Positions 1 to 7,178 of a stretch of 7,730 nucleotides of DNA are shown in pieces. The notes under the pieces are model-generated. The model saw only the letters and a program-made list of their open reading frames with translations. It did not search any database and was not told where the DNA came from. The stretch's first letter is position 1; each line of letters begins with the position of its first letter. The DNA comes from Planctomycetota bacterium (GTDB lineage Bacteria; Planctomycetota; SZUA-567): positions 1 through 7,730 of the forward strand of contig JAJBSZ010000354.1 of assembly GCA_020861125.1 (NCBI GenBank), given 5' to 3'. The position numbers and the translations under genes are program-made.

Positions 1-6
1 CCAAAA

Positions 7-37
7 ACCACGGAAAACTGTAATTGTCCGTTGTGGT
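7..37 (-). terminator. possible weak terminator after dctM
   Basis: On the minus strand, about 45 bases after the dctM stop, ACCAC (37-33) can pair with GTGGT (11-7). A second short pairing, GGA with TCC, lies inside it, offset by a three-base bulge and closing a loop of about 12 bases. A short T-run follows before the window ends. The stem is imperfect and the T-run short, so this is only a plausible end for the operon. The first 82 bases contain no gene that I can support. Confidence 0.3.
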
Positions 38-82
38 TGGCGCAAATCTTTTCTGCCGCGGCCCAGCCACGCCCGGGTGCCT

Positions 83-1381
83 TCAGGTTGGCCACCCCAA
101 GAGCCGGGGCAACCACAGGGAGACTTCCGGTACCAGGGCGACCAGGAGCAGCGCGAACAGCATTGCCGCCAGAAAAGGAAGCGCCGCCCGGCCAACCTGC
201 CTGCGGTCGACACCGGCCACCGCGGCGGCGGCGGTTATGTTGCTGGCCTGGGGCGGCGTCACCAGACCAATGGCCAGGTTTGTCGCCACCATCGCGCCAA
301 AATGCGGAAGGGACAAGCCGCACCGGACGGCCAGAGGCAGGAGTATCGGTACCAGGAGGGAGATGATGGCGGGGAGGTCCAGAAAGCAACCGGCGAGCAG
401 CAGACTGGCATTGAGGAAAAGGATCGCACCCGTCCGGCCGCCGGCGGTCCGGTAAAGGATTTCCCCCAGATGGTGGCTGAAGCCACTCTCTTCCAGAACC
501 GTGGTGAACAAGCCACCCACCGCCGCCAGGAGGAGGACCGCCGAGGCGGACACCGCCGCCCGCCCGCAGGCGCGCCGGATGGCACCGCCATCCAGTTGGC
601 GATGCAGCAGGGCGCCCACCGCCAGCGCATAGGTCGCGGCGCCCGCCGCCGCCTCCGGCGCCGTCAGAAAGCCGGTGAACAGAGCGGTAAGCACCAGAAT
701 CGGCATGGCTAGGGACGGGATCGCTTTCCCGACGAACCGGCGACGGTCCGGCCGACGAGTGCCGCCGCCCGGCAGGCGCACCGTGGCATGGACGAGGATG
801 GCGGTCGCCAGAGACCCCGCCACGACGATGCCGGGGACGAGGCTGGCGGTGAATACGATGTTCGTGGACATGCCCACCGTGGCGGCGTAGATGGTCAACG
901 GGATGCTGGCGGGGATAATGATGGCGAGGCTGGCGGCGCAGGCGATGATGCCGGCCGCGGTTTCCCGGCGGTAGCCCGCGCGGGTCATTTCCGGAATCAG
1001 CCTGGATCCTTCGGCCGACACGGCGGCCGGGCCGACGCCGGATACCGACGCGAAAAGGGCGCAGCCCAGGACAACACGCAGACCGAGGGTGATACGGCCG
1101 CGGCCGCCGATGACGTCGGCGACAGCCAGCAGCCGTCTGGTAATGCCGCCCGCCACCGCCAGTTCCCCCGCCAGAGCGAACAACGGTATGGAGATGAGCG
1201 CGGGTGAATTCAACCGAACCGACAGGCTGTAGGCCTGGAGGAGGTCGGGAGAAAGATGGTTGGTGTTCACACTGACGAGAAGGACTCCAGCGAAAAACAC
1301 CGCCGCCGCCAGCGGTATGGTGCTGACGGCCAGGATCGCCAGGAGGAGAAAGGCCAGGATCAGTCCCGAATCGATGGGCAC
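83..1381 (-). CDS. dctM: TRAP transporter large permease (DctM-type)
   Basis: This 432-residue protein matches the usual length and layout of the TRAP large membrane subunit, which carries out sodium-driven uptake of organic acids or related solutes across the inner membrane together with a small subunit and a periplasmic receptor. It is very hydrophobic, with roughly a dozen membrane segments. Family landmarks visible are IPLFALAGEL near 65-74, the SVSGVGPAAVS stretch near 112-122, IIIPASIP near 154-161, TAPEAAA near 240-246, and FGAMVATNLAIGLVTPP near 361-377. The last is followed by QASNI where many relatives have VGLNL, so substrate handling may differ. The start is GTG at 1381, preceded by AGAGGG six bases upstream. 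It overlaps the end of dctQ by 22 bases, so the two are probably translationally coupled. The substrate cannot be told from sequence. Confidence 0.93.
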   Translation of the reverse strand: MPIDSGLILAFLLLAILAVSTIPLAAAVFFAGVLLVSVNTNHLSPDLLQAYSLSVRLNSPALISIPLFALAGELAVAGGITRRLLAVADVIGGRGRITLGLRVVLGCALFASVSGVGPAAVSAEGSRLIPEMTRAGYRRETAAGIIACAASLAIIIPASIPLTIYAATVGMSTNIVFTASLVPGIVVAGSLATAILVHATVRLPGGGTRRPDRRRFVGKAIPSLAMPILVLTALFTGFLTAPEAAAGAATYALAVGALLHRQLDGGAIRRACGRAAVSASAVLLLAAVGGLFTTVLEESGFSHHLGEILYRTAGGRTGAILFLNASLLLAGCFLDLPAIISLLVPILLPLAVRCGLSLPHFGAMVATNLAIGLVTPPQASNITAAAAVAGVDRRQVGRAALPFLAAMLFALLLVALVPEVSLWLPRLLGWPT

Positions 1382-1836
1382 GGCTTGCCCTCTGATGCCG
1401 GTCGCAGCCGGTGGTACAGGCGAATCATGGTGAATACCGATCCGACGGGAATCGCGGCGTACACCAGGGGATGACTAGCCACGGACCCGCCGGCCAGGAC
1501 GTACTGAAGCGCCGCGCTGCCGGCGATACAGGATAGGAACGCGAAGAGGAAGAAGACCAGATCGGCAAAGAAAGAAAACTGGCGGCGTCGGGTATCCCCC
1601 ACCAGCGGCGGCAGGTGCCTGACCCGGATATGCTTTCCGTCGGCGGCGGCCTGGGCCATGCCCATGGAAGCCATCCATACCAGGCAGCCGCAGGCGGCGC
1701 GGAGCGGCACCGGCTCCAGTGCCGGCCACCTGTGGCGGCGGATAGCCTCCGCCAGCATGCAGGCCAGGAGGGCCACCAGGAAGCCCGACGCCAAGCGTTC
1801 TTCCAATTGGTCCGGCAACCACCGTCGTGGCATCAC
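1360..1836 (-). CDS. dctQ: TRAP transporter small permease (DctQ-type)
   Basis: This 158-residue protein has four predicted membrane segments: about 16-32, 45-64, 89-114 and 122-140. That is the expected plan for the small TRAP membrane subunit, which packs against the large subunit and helps dock the periplasmic receptor. The stretch GMAQAAADGKHIRV (59-72), just after the second helix, resembles the conserved 'G...HIRV' signature of this family. The start is either GTG at 1836 or ATG at 1833. These sit in GTGATG, which also contains the TGA stop of the upstream YdcF-like gene, so translation is very likely coupled. Its 3' end overlaps dctM by 22 bases. The assignment rests on topology, the loop signature and adjacency to an unmistakable dctM. 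Confidence 0.88.
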   Translation of the reverse strand: MMPRRWLPDQLEERLASGFLVALLACMLAEAIRRHRWPALEPVPLRAACGCLVWMASMGMAQAAADGKHIRVRHLPPLVGDTRRRQFSFFADLVFFLFAFLSCIAGSAALQYVLAGGSVASHPLVYAAIPVGSVFTMIRLYHRLRPASEGKPCPSIRD

Positions 1837-2786
1837 AGCTCCGCCAGTTCCGGGAAGGTCCGCATCATCGGTTCCCCATAGGCGCGCAAGGCGTCGCGAT
1901 ACAGCTTGAGCCGATCCCGGCCGTCGTCCACGAAGGTTGTGAACGATGCTCCGGCGCAGGCCGTGGCGTCGACCCGCCAGCCGGAACCATGACGCCAGCC
2001 CTGGATCGACATGCCGGCCCCGGCCCGCCGGACGTTGTCCGCCGAGGTCACCAGCAGCAGACGGTCCGTCCCGAGGATATCGAGAATTTGCCGTGAATAG
2101 ATCAGGTTTTCCACCAGGTCGCGGGCGTAGCCTTCCTCATGGATCCGTTCCGGCGCGACGCCGTGGTCGATGAGCCAGCGGCGCATGGCGACGGCTTCCA
2201 CCACGCCGTTTTTCGGCACCCCGCCACTGGCCAGGATGTGCGCTTGCGGATACCGTTCCGCCGCCCGCAGGGCAGTCTCGAGCCGCTCCACCAGATGCGG
2301 ATGCATGCTGCCGTCGGCGTTGAGAATATAGCCGAGAACCACAACGGCCGTTCGCTCCCGGGTGCTGTCGAAATCGGGCAAGGTGCAGAGGACGGGCCGG
2401 GCGAGCCAGGTTTCAATGTCCCCCCAGAGGCGCCGGAGATCGGTGGCCCGTTCGGGACGAACCCGCTCCAGATTCCGCCGAACGGCTTCGGCCTCCGCCC
2501 GCTCCCCAGCGAAGTGCAGCCAGTGGCCGAGAAAAAACTGGACGTCGGTATCACCCGGAACCGTTTGCGCCAATTGGCGCAGAATATCCAGAGCTGCGGC
2601 CGGGCAATCGGTTTGGATGTAGTGGCTCACCAGATTAAAGTGCAGATCCAAACGGAACGGGGCCCGAGCCGTCGCCTGGGTGAGAAGGGACAGGAACTGG
2701 TCGTTTTCCCGCCGGCGGTAGTGGCGGGCGGCCGCCGCCAACAGATCCTTCAGGGCTGGGTCGAAGGCGAAGGGGTCCCGCCTCAT
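1833..2786 (-). CDS. TPR-like plus YdcF/ElyC (DUF218) family protein
   Basis: This is a 317-residue protein in two parts. Residues about 12-130 are helical and repeat-like, with alanine-rich helix pairs such as AALDILRQLAQTVPGD (64-79) and FFLGHWLHFAGERAEAEAVRR (84-104), consistent with degenerate TPR units. Residues about 146-305 form a DUF218 domain of the YdcF/SanA/ElyC family. Landmarks are TAVVVLGYILNADGSM (146-161), LASGGVPKNGVVEA (185-198), YARDLVENLIYSRQIL (220-235) and LLLVTSADNVRRA (243-255). No signal peptide or membrane segment is apparent, unlike ElyC and SanA, so it is probably cytoplasmic. Its biochemical role is unknown: E. coli YdcF is reported to bind S-adenosylmethionine, and ElyC/SanA are tied to envelope integrity. 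The ATG overlaps the U32 stop as ATGA, and its own TGA overlaps the dctQ start, so it sits inside a coupled gene chain. Confidence 0.85.
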   Translation of the reverse strand: MRRDPFAFDPALKDLLAAAARHYRRRENDQFLSLLTQATARAPFRLDLHFNLVSHYIQTDCPAAALDILRQLAQTVPGDTDVQFFLGHWLHFAGERAEAEAVRRNLERVRPERATDLRRLWGDIETWLARPVLCTLPDFDSTRERTAVVVLGYILNADGSMHPHLVERLETALRAAERYPQAHILASGGVPKNGVVEAVAMRRWLIDHGVAPERIHEEGYARDLVENLIYSRQILDILGTDRLLLVTSADNVRRAGAGMSIQGWRHGSGWRVDATACAGASFTTFVDDGRDRLKLYRDALRAYGEPMMRTFPELAEL

Positions 2787-4958
2787 TGCAGGCCCCGGTC
2801 ATAATTGAAGAGGAACCCTTTTTTGCCGCCTGGGCGGAGAAAACGCTTCCAGATATCGACGGGATAGGACTCGCCGGAGAGATCGATGGCCAGGTTGGCG
2901 ACGCGAATTTTGTCGTTGGTCAGACTCTTCCAATCGAAGGCGGTGAGGCTGCGGAAGACGGTAATGGCACTGGCCGATTCCGGTTGCAGGCTGATGCCGC
3001 GGCGGTCGGTCCAGGCCCCGTCGGCGGTGACGGCGGCTTCGGATGCCGGCAGCAGATCGGCGGCGGGAATCCGGGTATAGGCCAGAACCGGGCGGGCGTA
3101 TACCAGCAGGGTAAGCGGCAGCGGTGCGGATTCGCTGATATCCTCGATCTGCCGGCGATCCGCCTCCATCGACACTGTCGCTCCCTCGGCTCCGAGGTCG
3201 CGCAGGCACTTCACCGCCAGGTGGTTCAGTACCGGCAGGCCGGGACCGGTGGTAAACCGCAATCCCAGATGCCGGCAGAGCCAAATTGACCCCCAGCAGT
3301 TGGCTTCCACCCGAATGCCCTTGTCCCGACAGTATTCGCCCAGCTCGCCCACCTCGGCGCTTTCGGCGGGGAAATAGACGTCGGGCAAGGCCACGATGAA
3401 TTCGTGCGGATCGACAAATTTGGCGACGAAATCCATGTCGCGGATGGTGGCGTTCTGGAGCACCAGGTCCACATCCCGCAGCACGGGAAGCAGGCTCGAG
3501 TTCAGCTGCTTGACCGAGACCCTGGCCATGTTCGGGCGTTCCCCCAGTTGCCGGCAGTTGGCCGGGTCACGGGGCGGGGCGGCCAGGGCGGCCCGGGCTT
3601 CGGCGGGCAGGGGAGCCTTGAGCACCGCATCCACGCCGTCGTCGGCGCGGCCGGTGAGGCGGTTGATGAAAGCGGCAACGGTGGCGATCACCGCCTTGAC
3701 GTTCCGGGGCGGCAGCATGAAGTCAGGCTCGTTGGTGTACCACTCCCGCAGGTGCGCTTCGCCCACCGGGTTCGCACGCAGATGGGCAATTAGTTCTTCG
3801 ACCGACACCGCCTTTTTCTCGCGCTTGATCCGGGTTTTGGGCATGCGCCAGGCTTCGCTGCGGTCATGGTACCGGCAGCGGCAGGAAATGCCCTTGTCCG
3901 TAATGCTCAATTCCAGCGAGTAGCCGTCCGCGTCGCCGTCCTCGCGGGGCGGGTTGCCTCGGCCGCGCCGGGGACGCTCCTCCAGGAACTCGTCGATGGC
4001 GTCGGTCGCGGCCCGGGTGGATTTGCGGGCGGCGACTCCGGTCAGGCCGCAGAAGCTTCCGTCCAGGTAGGCCGAGGTGGATTCCCGGCCGGCGTACGCG
4101 GCGAGGCGCCGGGCCCGGATCAAGGTGTCGGTGTCGACGGTGCGGGGAGCGGTGCGCCGGGCTTTGCGCGGACCGAGAGCCTGGCGGTACAGGCCCACCG
4201 CTTCCTTGACCCATTCCGGTTTTTTCAGCCGGCCTTCGATTTTGATGGCGTCCACCCCGGCAGCATCCAGTTCCGCCAGACGGTCGACGGTGACCAGATC
4301 CCGCATGGACATGGCCGTGCCCACCGTTTCCCCGTCAACGGCCCACGGCACCCGGCAGGGGCTGGCGCAGAGACCGCGGTTACCGCTGCGGCCGCCGCCC
4401 CAACTGGATAGGAGACAACGGCCGGAAATGGAATAGCACAGGGCCCCCTGGGCGAATACCTCGATTTCCAGCCCCGACGCCTTGCCGATGGCGGTGATTT
4501 TGGCGAGGGACAGCTCCCGCGCCAGCACGATGCGGCTGGCACCGATCTCCCGGGCCAGCCGGCCTCCTTCCGCATTGGTCACGGCGGTCTGGGTGCTCAG
4601 GTGGAGGGCAGGGTAGGAACGGCCCTTGGCTTCGGCAGCGTCGGCCAGCGCCCGCCACAGGCCGACAATGGCCCAATCCCGGGCGATGGATAGCGGTGAT
4701 GCCGATACTCCGCGCCATAGCCAGAATCCGGGCGGCGGCGCCAGTCTCCCGCCGGGAAATGTCGATGTTCATCGTCAGGTGGGTGGCCACCTCGTGCTCG
4801 CGGGCAAGCTCGACCGCCCGCTCAAGTTCGGCCGGGGTGAAGTTTTTCGCGCCGCGCCGCGCATTGAGGAGAGAGAGCCCCAGATATACCGCGTCGGCCC
4901 CGGCTTCAATAGCGGCTTCGAGGCAGGGTAGATCGCCGGCTGGGGCGAGTAGTTCCAT
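2783..4958 (-). CDS. U32-family peptidase/hydroxylase-like protein, frameshifted
   Basis: Two reading frames together make one U32-family protein of about 724 residues. The first, 4958 to about 4689, gives MELLAPAGDL, ADAVYLGL and NARRGAKNF, the classic N-terminus. The second, from about 4687 to the TGA at 2783, gives RDWAIVGLWRAL, HLSTQTAVTN, VVLARELSL-like IVLARELSL, then CYSISGRC, GGRSGNRG and LCASPC. In full-length numbering the cysteines are 174, 181, 197 and 201. U32 relatives UbiU and UbiV bind a 4Fe-4S cluster through four cysteines, so a cluster here is reasonable. A second U32-like half runs from about residue 477 to 630 (MARVSVKQL, then TGPGLPVLN), as in long members such as RlhA, an rRNA hydroxylation factor; RNA modification is therefore as likely as proteolysis. 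The ATG at 4958 has GGGAG nine bases upstream. The gene is intact apart from the shift; it may be a sequence error or a recent mutation. Confidence 0.85.
4678..4691 (-). other. frameshift junction in the U32 gene
   Basis: Up to about 4689 the U32 homology is in one frame (ARSIGITAI). Beyond it the first frame gives an unrelated arginine- and proline-rich tail that ends at 4380. The frame one base further on gives IARDWAIVGLWRAL and then family-typical sequence to the end. Reading GCT ATC, skipping one base, then ATC GCC CGG GAT TGG restores a continuous protein. One surplus base in this stretch, which includes CCCGGG (4678-4683), accounts for it. No stop codon lies at the shift, and I see no recognised programmed-slippage motif. 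Confidence 0.8.
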
Positions 4959-5029
4959 GGGGCGTTGCTCCCGTTGTCACCGGACGTCCGGAGTTGGACA
5001 GGCCGACCGTTCCGCCGCGGCAACGGCTC

Positions 5030-5581
5030 CTACCGAACCGGCTCCGCCTCTCCCTGCCGATCGCCCTGGTGCAGATCGGCATAGTTTTGTTCCATCTCCG
5101 CCAGTTCGTCCCGGAGACTCTGCTTGTCGGAAGGACCGACCTTGTCCACGAACAGCAGGCCGTCCAGATGATCCAATTCATGCTGCACCGCCCGCGCCGG
5201 CAGCCCTTCGGCACGGTATTCCACCAGTTCACCATCCAGATTTTGCGCCTCGCAGATAACCACCGGGTTGCGTTTTACCCGACTGCGCAGGCCGGGGAAG
5301 CTGAGGCATCCCTCGTCGCCAAACTCCTTGCGGCCGCAGCGTTTGATGATGCGGGGGTTGATAAGCACGCGGGGGTCGCGGTTTTCCGGATCGAAATCGA
5401 CGATTACCAGCCGCAGCGCCGTGCCCACCTGCGGTGCGGCGAGACCGACGCCGTTGGCGTCCTCCATGGTTTCGATCATGTCGGCGGCCAGCTGCCGCAG
5501 ACGCCCGTCGATCACTGCCACCGGTTTGGCCGGTTGGCGCAATACCGGGTCGGGATACACCCGTATGGGAAGTATAGCCAC
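5030..5581 (-). CDS. def: peptide deformylase
   Basis: This 183-residue cytoplasmic metalloenzyme removes the formyl group from the N-terminal methionine of new proteins. All three family motifs are present: GVGLAAPQ (44-51), EGCLS (90-94) and QHELDH (133-138). The metal ligands are Cys92, His134 and His138, and the catalytic residue is Glu135. The start is taken as GTG at 5581, with GGAG seven bases upstream, giving VAILPIRVYPDP, which matches the usual N-terminus. An in-frame extension back to 5719 would add 46 residues with no family likeness and would overlap paaK. The C-terminus after FVDKV carries a charged tail of about 35 residues (DELAEMEQNYADLHQ) that may be helical. The U32 gene follows after about 70 bases. 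The usual partner fmt is not adjacent, so this may be a second deformylase copy or a relocated gene. Confidence 0.95.
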   Translation of the reverse strand: MAILPIRVYPDPVLRQPAKPVAVIDGRLRQLAADMIETMEDANGVGLAAPQVGTALRLVIVDFDPENRDPRVLINPRIIKRCGRKEFGDEGCLSFPGLRSRVKRNPVVICEAQNLDGELVEYRAEGLPARAVQHELDHLDGLLFVDKVGPSDKQSLRDELAEMEQNYADLHQGDRQGEAEPVR

Positions 5582-5588
5582 AATACTA

Positions 5589-5592
5589 CTCC
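5589..5592 (-). promoter_or_regulatory. ribosome binding site of def
   Basis: GGAG lies seven bases before the GTG at 5581. It decides the start of def, because no comparable site precedes the longer in-frame alternatives. Confidence 0.6.
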
Positions 5593-5615
5593 AGATTACG
5601 TTTTTTAAAATGGTC

Positions 5616-5633
5616 CGAGGCCGGCAGGCCTCG
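5616..5633 (-). other. hairpin in the paaK-def gap
   Basis: CGAGGCC and GGCCTCG form a perfect 7-bp stem with a 4-base loop. On the minus strand it is followed, after five bases, by TTTT and then AAAAAA, an A/T-rich island (5599-5610) in very GC-rich surroundings. It could be a weak terminator for paaK or a structure in the def leader. The T-run is short and displaced from the stem, so I do not call it a clear terminator. The rest of the 118-base gap shows only a self-complementary CCGGCGCCGG (5647-5656) and no gene. Confidence 0.4.
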
Positions 5634-5699
5634 TCCATGTACTGTCCCGGCGCCGGCGACCGCCTTTTGGCCGTCCGCGATTTCTGGCCCAAAGCCGAC

Positions 5700-6983
5700 C
5701 TACTCCGCGTCGGTTTCATAAAATACGCGGGTGGCTTTTCCCTCCTGCCGGGGCAGGCCGCCGGGTGGGAAGACGTCCCCTTTGGGGGAGAAGCCGAGGC
5801 GTTCCTTCAGGTGTTTTTCCACCGTAAAGCCGCTGACGCCGGGGTCGGCTTCGACGTTGATGCGCACGTCCTTCACCCCCTGTTTTTCCTCGATGATGAT
5901 TTGGTAATTGGGCCGAACGCCCGGCAGCTCCAGCAGGGCCTGTTCCACCTGGCTCGGGAAAAAGTTAATCCCCTTGATAATGAGCATATCGTCCACCCGC
6001 CCGGTGATGGGGGCGATGCGGACATGGGTTCGGCCACAGGCGCAGGTATCGCGGGACAACACCCGGGTGAGGTCACCGGTGCGGAAGCGAATAACCGGGA
6101 TAGCCCGCCGGGTCAGGGAAGTGATGGCGAGTTCACCGAACTCGCCGTCCGCCACCGGAACGCCAGTCTCGCGGTTCAGGACCTCCAGGAGATAATGGTC
6201 CTCCCAGACATGAATGCCGGAATGGTCCGGACAATCCTGGCCCAGCGTGCCGACGCCGCCCGTTTCCGTCATGCCGTAGATATCGAAGGCTTCGATGCCC
6301 AGGCCTTTGGTGATGGTCGCCTTCATGCTGGCGGAAAAGGTCTCGGCGCCGAAAATCCCGATTTCCAGCCGCGGCAGACGGTTGTCCGCCATCTTCATCA
6401 GTTCTTCCAGGACGCGGATGCCGTAGGATACCACGCCGGTAAGAATCCGTGTTTTGAAATCGCGCGCCAGCGCGATCTGCCGGGCGGTGTTGCCGGCACC
6501 GGTGGGGATGATGAAAAGCCCCGCCTTGCGGGCACCGTGGTACATGCCGAACCCGCCGTTGAACAATCCGAAAGAAGGGGTGATCTGGATGGCGTCGCCT
6601 GGCCGGCAGCCCGCCATGCGGTAGCAACGGGCCATGCATTCCGCCCACTGATCCAGATCCTCTTCGGTGTAGAGCATGGCGATGGGTGTGCCGGTGGACC
6701 CCGATGACATGTGCATTTCCCGGATGAGACCGGGATCACACGAGAGAAAGCCCGCGGGATAGGACAGGCGCAAGTCTTCCTTGGACAGGGTTGGCACGCG
6801 GATTATATCCGCCAGGTCCTGGATGTCGTCCGGATGGATGCCCGCGCGATCGAACCGTTCCCGGTACAGCGGGTTGTTCCGGTAGGCGTTCGTGATGGTG
6901 GTCCGCAAGCGCTCCCGCTGCAGGGCGGCAAGCTGATCGCGGGACATGGCTTCGCATTCGGGTTGGAACATGGCGGTTGTCAT
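5700..6983 (-). CDS. paaK: phenylacetate-CoA ligase family enzyme
   Basis: This 427-residue adenylate-forming enzyme, by family, joins phenylacetate or a related aryl acid to CoA using ATP, releasing AMP. Landmarks are the phosphate-binding SSGSTGTP (93-100), the adenine-site YGMTETGG (236-243), RTGD (301-304), the cysteine-containing CACGRTHVRI (314-323), the hinge GRVDDMLIIKGINFFPSQVE (328-347), and the C-terminal GKATRV (415-420) whose Lys416 is the probable catalytic lysine. Length and order match PaaK. The start is set at ATG 6983, where AGGAGG (7000-6995) is 11 bases away. ATG 6992 is possible but only two bases from it, and ATG 6971 is also in frame. No other phenylacetate-pathway gene or indolepyruvate oxidoreductase gene is in the window, so the true substrate is open: phenylacetate, indoleacetate or another aryl acid. 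Confidence 0.92.
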   Translation of the reverse strand: MTTAMFQPECEAMSRDQLAALQRERLRTTITNAYRNNPLYRERFDRAGIHPDDIQDLADIIRVPTLSKEDLRLSYPAGFLSCDPGLIREMHMSSGSTGTPIAMLYTEEDLDQWAECMARCYRMAGCRPGDAIQITPSFGLFNGGFGMYHGARKAGLFIIPTGAGNTARQIALARDFKTRILTGVVSYGIRVLEELMKMADNRLPRLEIGIFGAETFSASMKATITKGLGIEAFDIYGMTETGGVGTLGQDCPDHSGIHVWEDHYLLEVLNRETGVPVADGEFGELAITSLTRRAIPVIRFRTGDLTRVLSRDTCACGRTHVRIAPITGRVDDMLIIKGINFFPSQVEQALLELPGVRPNYQIIIEEKQGVKDVRINVEADPGVSGFTVEKHLKERLGFSPKGDVFPPGGLPRQEGKATRVFYETDAE

Positions 6984-6994
6984 GGCGCTCATCC

Positions 6995-7000
6995 CCTCCT
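6995..7000 (-). promoter_or_regulatory. ribosome binding site of paaK
   Basis: A perfect AGGAGG sits in GAGAGGAGGGG ahead of two close ATG codons. The spacing is two bases to the ATG at 6992 and eleven to the ATG at 6983, so neither is ideal and the exact start stays uncertain by three residues. It rules out the TTG at 7046 as the start. Confidence 0.65.
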
Positions 7001-7017
7001 CTCGGGCGCTTCTTCCA

Positions 7018-7046
7018 AGAATATCCGGGCGTTCGTTTTCACGCAA
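7018..7046 (-). promoter_or_regulatory. candidate promoter for paaK
   Basis: TTGCGT (7046-7041) and TATTCT (7023-7018) are separated by exactly 17 bases and lie 26 to 35 bases before the likely start codons. Matches to the sigma-70 consensus are only 3 of 6 and 4 of 6. A promoter is expected here because a strong terminator lies just upstream, but this particular pair is weak. Confidence 0.3.
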
Positions 7047-7052
7047 CCTTGC

Positions 7053-7068
7053 GGACGCCCGGGCGTCC
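7053..7068. promoter_or_regulatory. 16-bp perfect palindrome, possible operator
   Basis: GGACGCCCGGGCGTCC is perfectly self-complementary. It lies six bases upstream of the candidate -35 element of paaK and downstream of the tsf terminator. Its place suits binding by a dimeric regulator, but it is very GC-rich in a GC-rich region, so chance or an RNA hairpin are also possible. Confidence 0.35.
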
Positions 7069-7124
7069 CGGCCGCGGTTCTCCAGGTGTCCGCGGGAGGC
7101 GGGCCGTTCTTCCCCGCCGGCAAC

Positions 7125-7150
7125 AAAAAAGGCCGGAATAATCCGGCCTT
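7125..7150 (-). terminator. intrinsic terminator of tsf
   Basis: On the minus strand AAGGCCGGA, the loop TTAT, then TCCGGCCTT form a perfect 9-bp stem with a 4-base loop. The run of six T residues begins with the last two bases of the stem. It starts 28 bases past the tsf stop codon. There is no T-run on the other strand, so it works only for minus-strand transcription. Confidence 0.93.
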
Positions 7151-7178
7151 CCCGTTAAAAAGCGTGACCGGTCGCGGT

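Noticed and set aside
77..712. 211-codon open frame on the plus strand
   Set aside because: It is antisense to dctM, rich in Arg, Gln and Gly with no recognisable domain, and is a shadow of high GC content.
2139..2804. 221-codon open frame on the plus strand
   Set aside because: It lies opposite the TPR-YdcF gene, whose DUF218 motifs are clear on the minus strand.
4380..4688. C-terminal tail of the first U32 frame as a genuine protein end
   Set aside because: Family likeness stops at about residue 90 and the rest is low-complexity out-of-frame sequence. The true continuation is in the neighbouring frame.
4981..5020. Palindromes CGGACGTCCG and GCCGCGGC in the def-U32 gap as a terminator
   Set aside because: They are short, have no T-run, and are expected by chance in GC-rich sequence.
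5582..5719. N-terminal extension of peptide deformylase
   Set aside because: It has no family likeness, would overlap paaK, and lacks a ribosome binding site, while GTG 5581 has one.
5268..6707. 479-codon open frame on the plus strand
   Set aside because: It runs antisense to def and paaK, both of which have intact catalytic motifs. Its translation shows no domain and looks like the complement of GC-rich coding sequence.
6984..7046. Longer paaK starting at TTG 7046
   Set aside because: The clear AGGAGG lies inside this extension, and the extra residues do not resemble the PaaK N-terminus.
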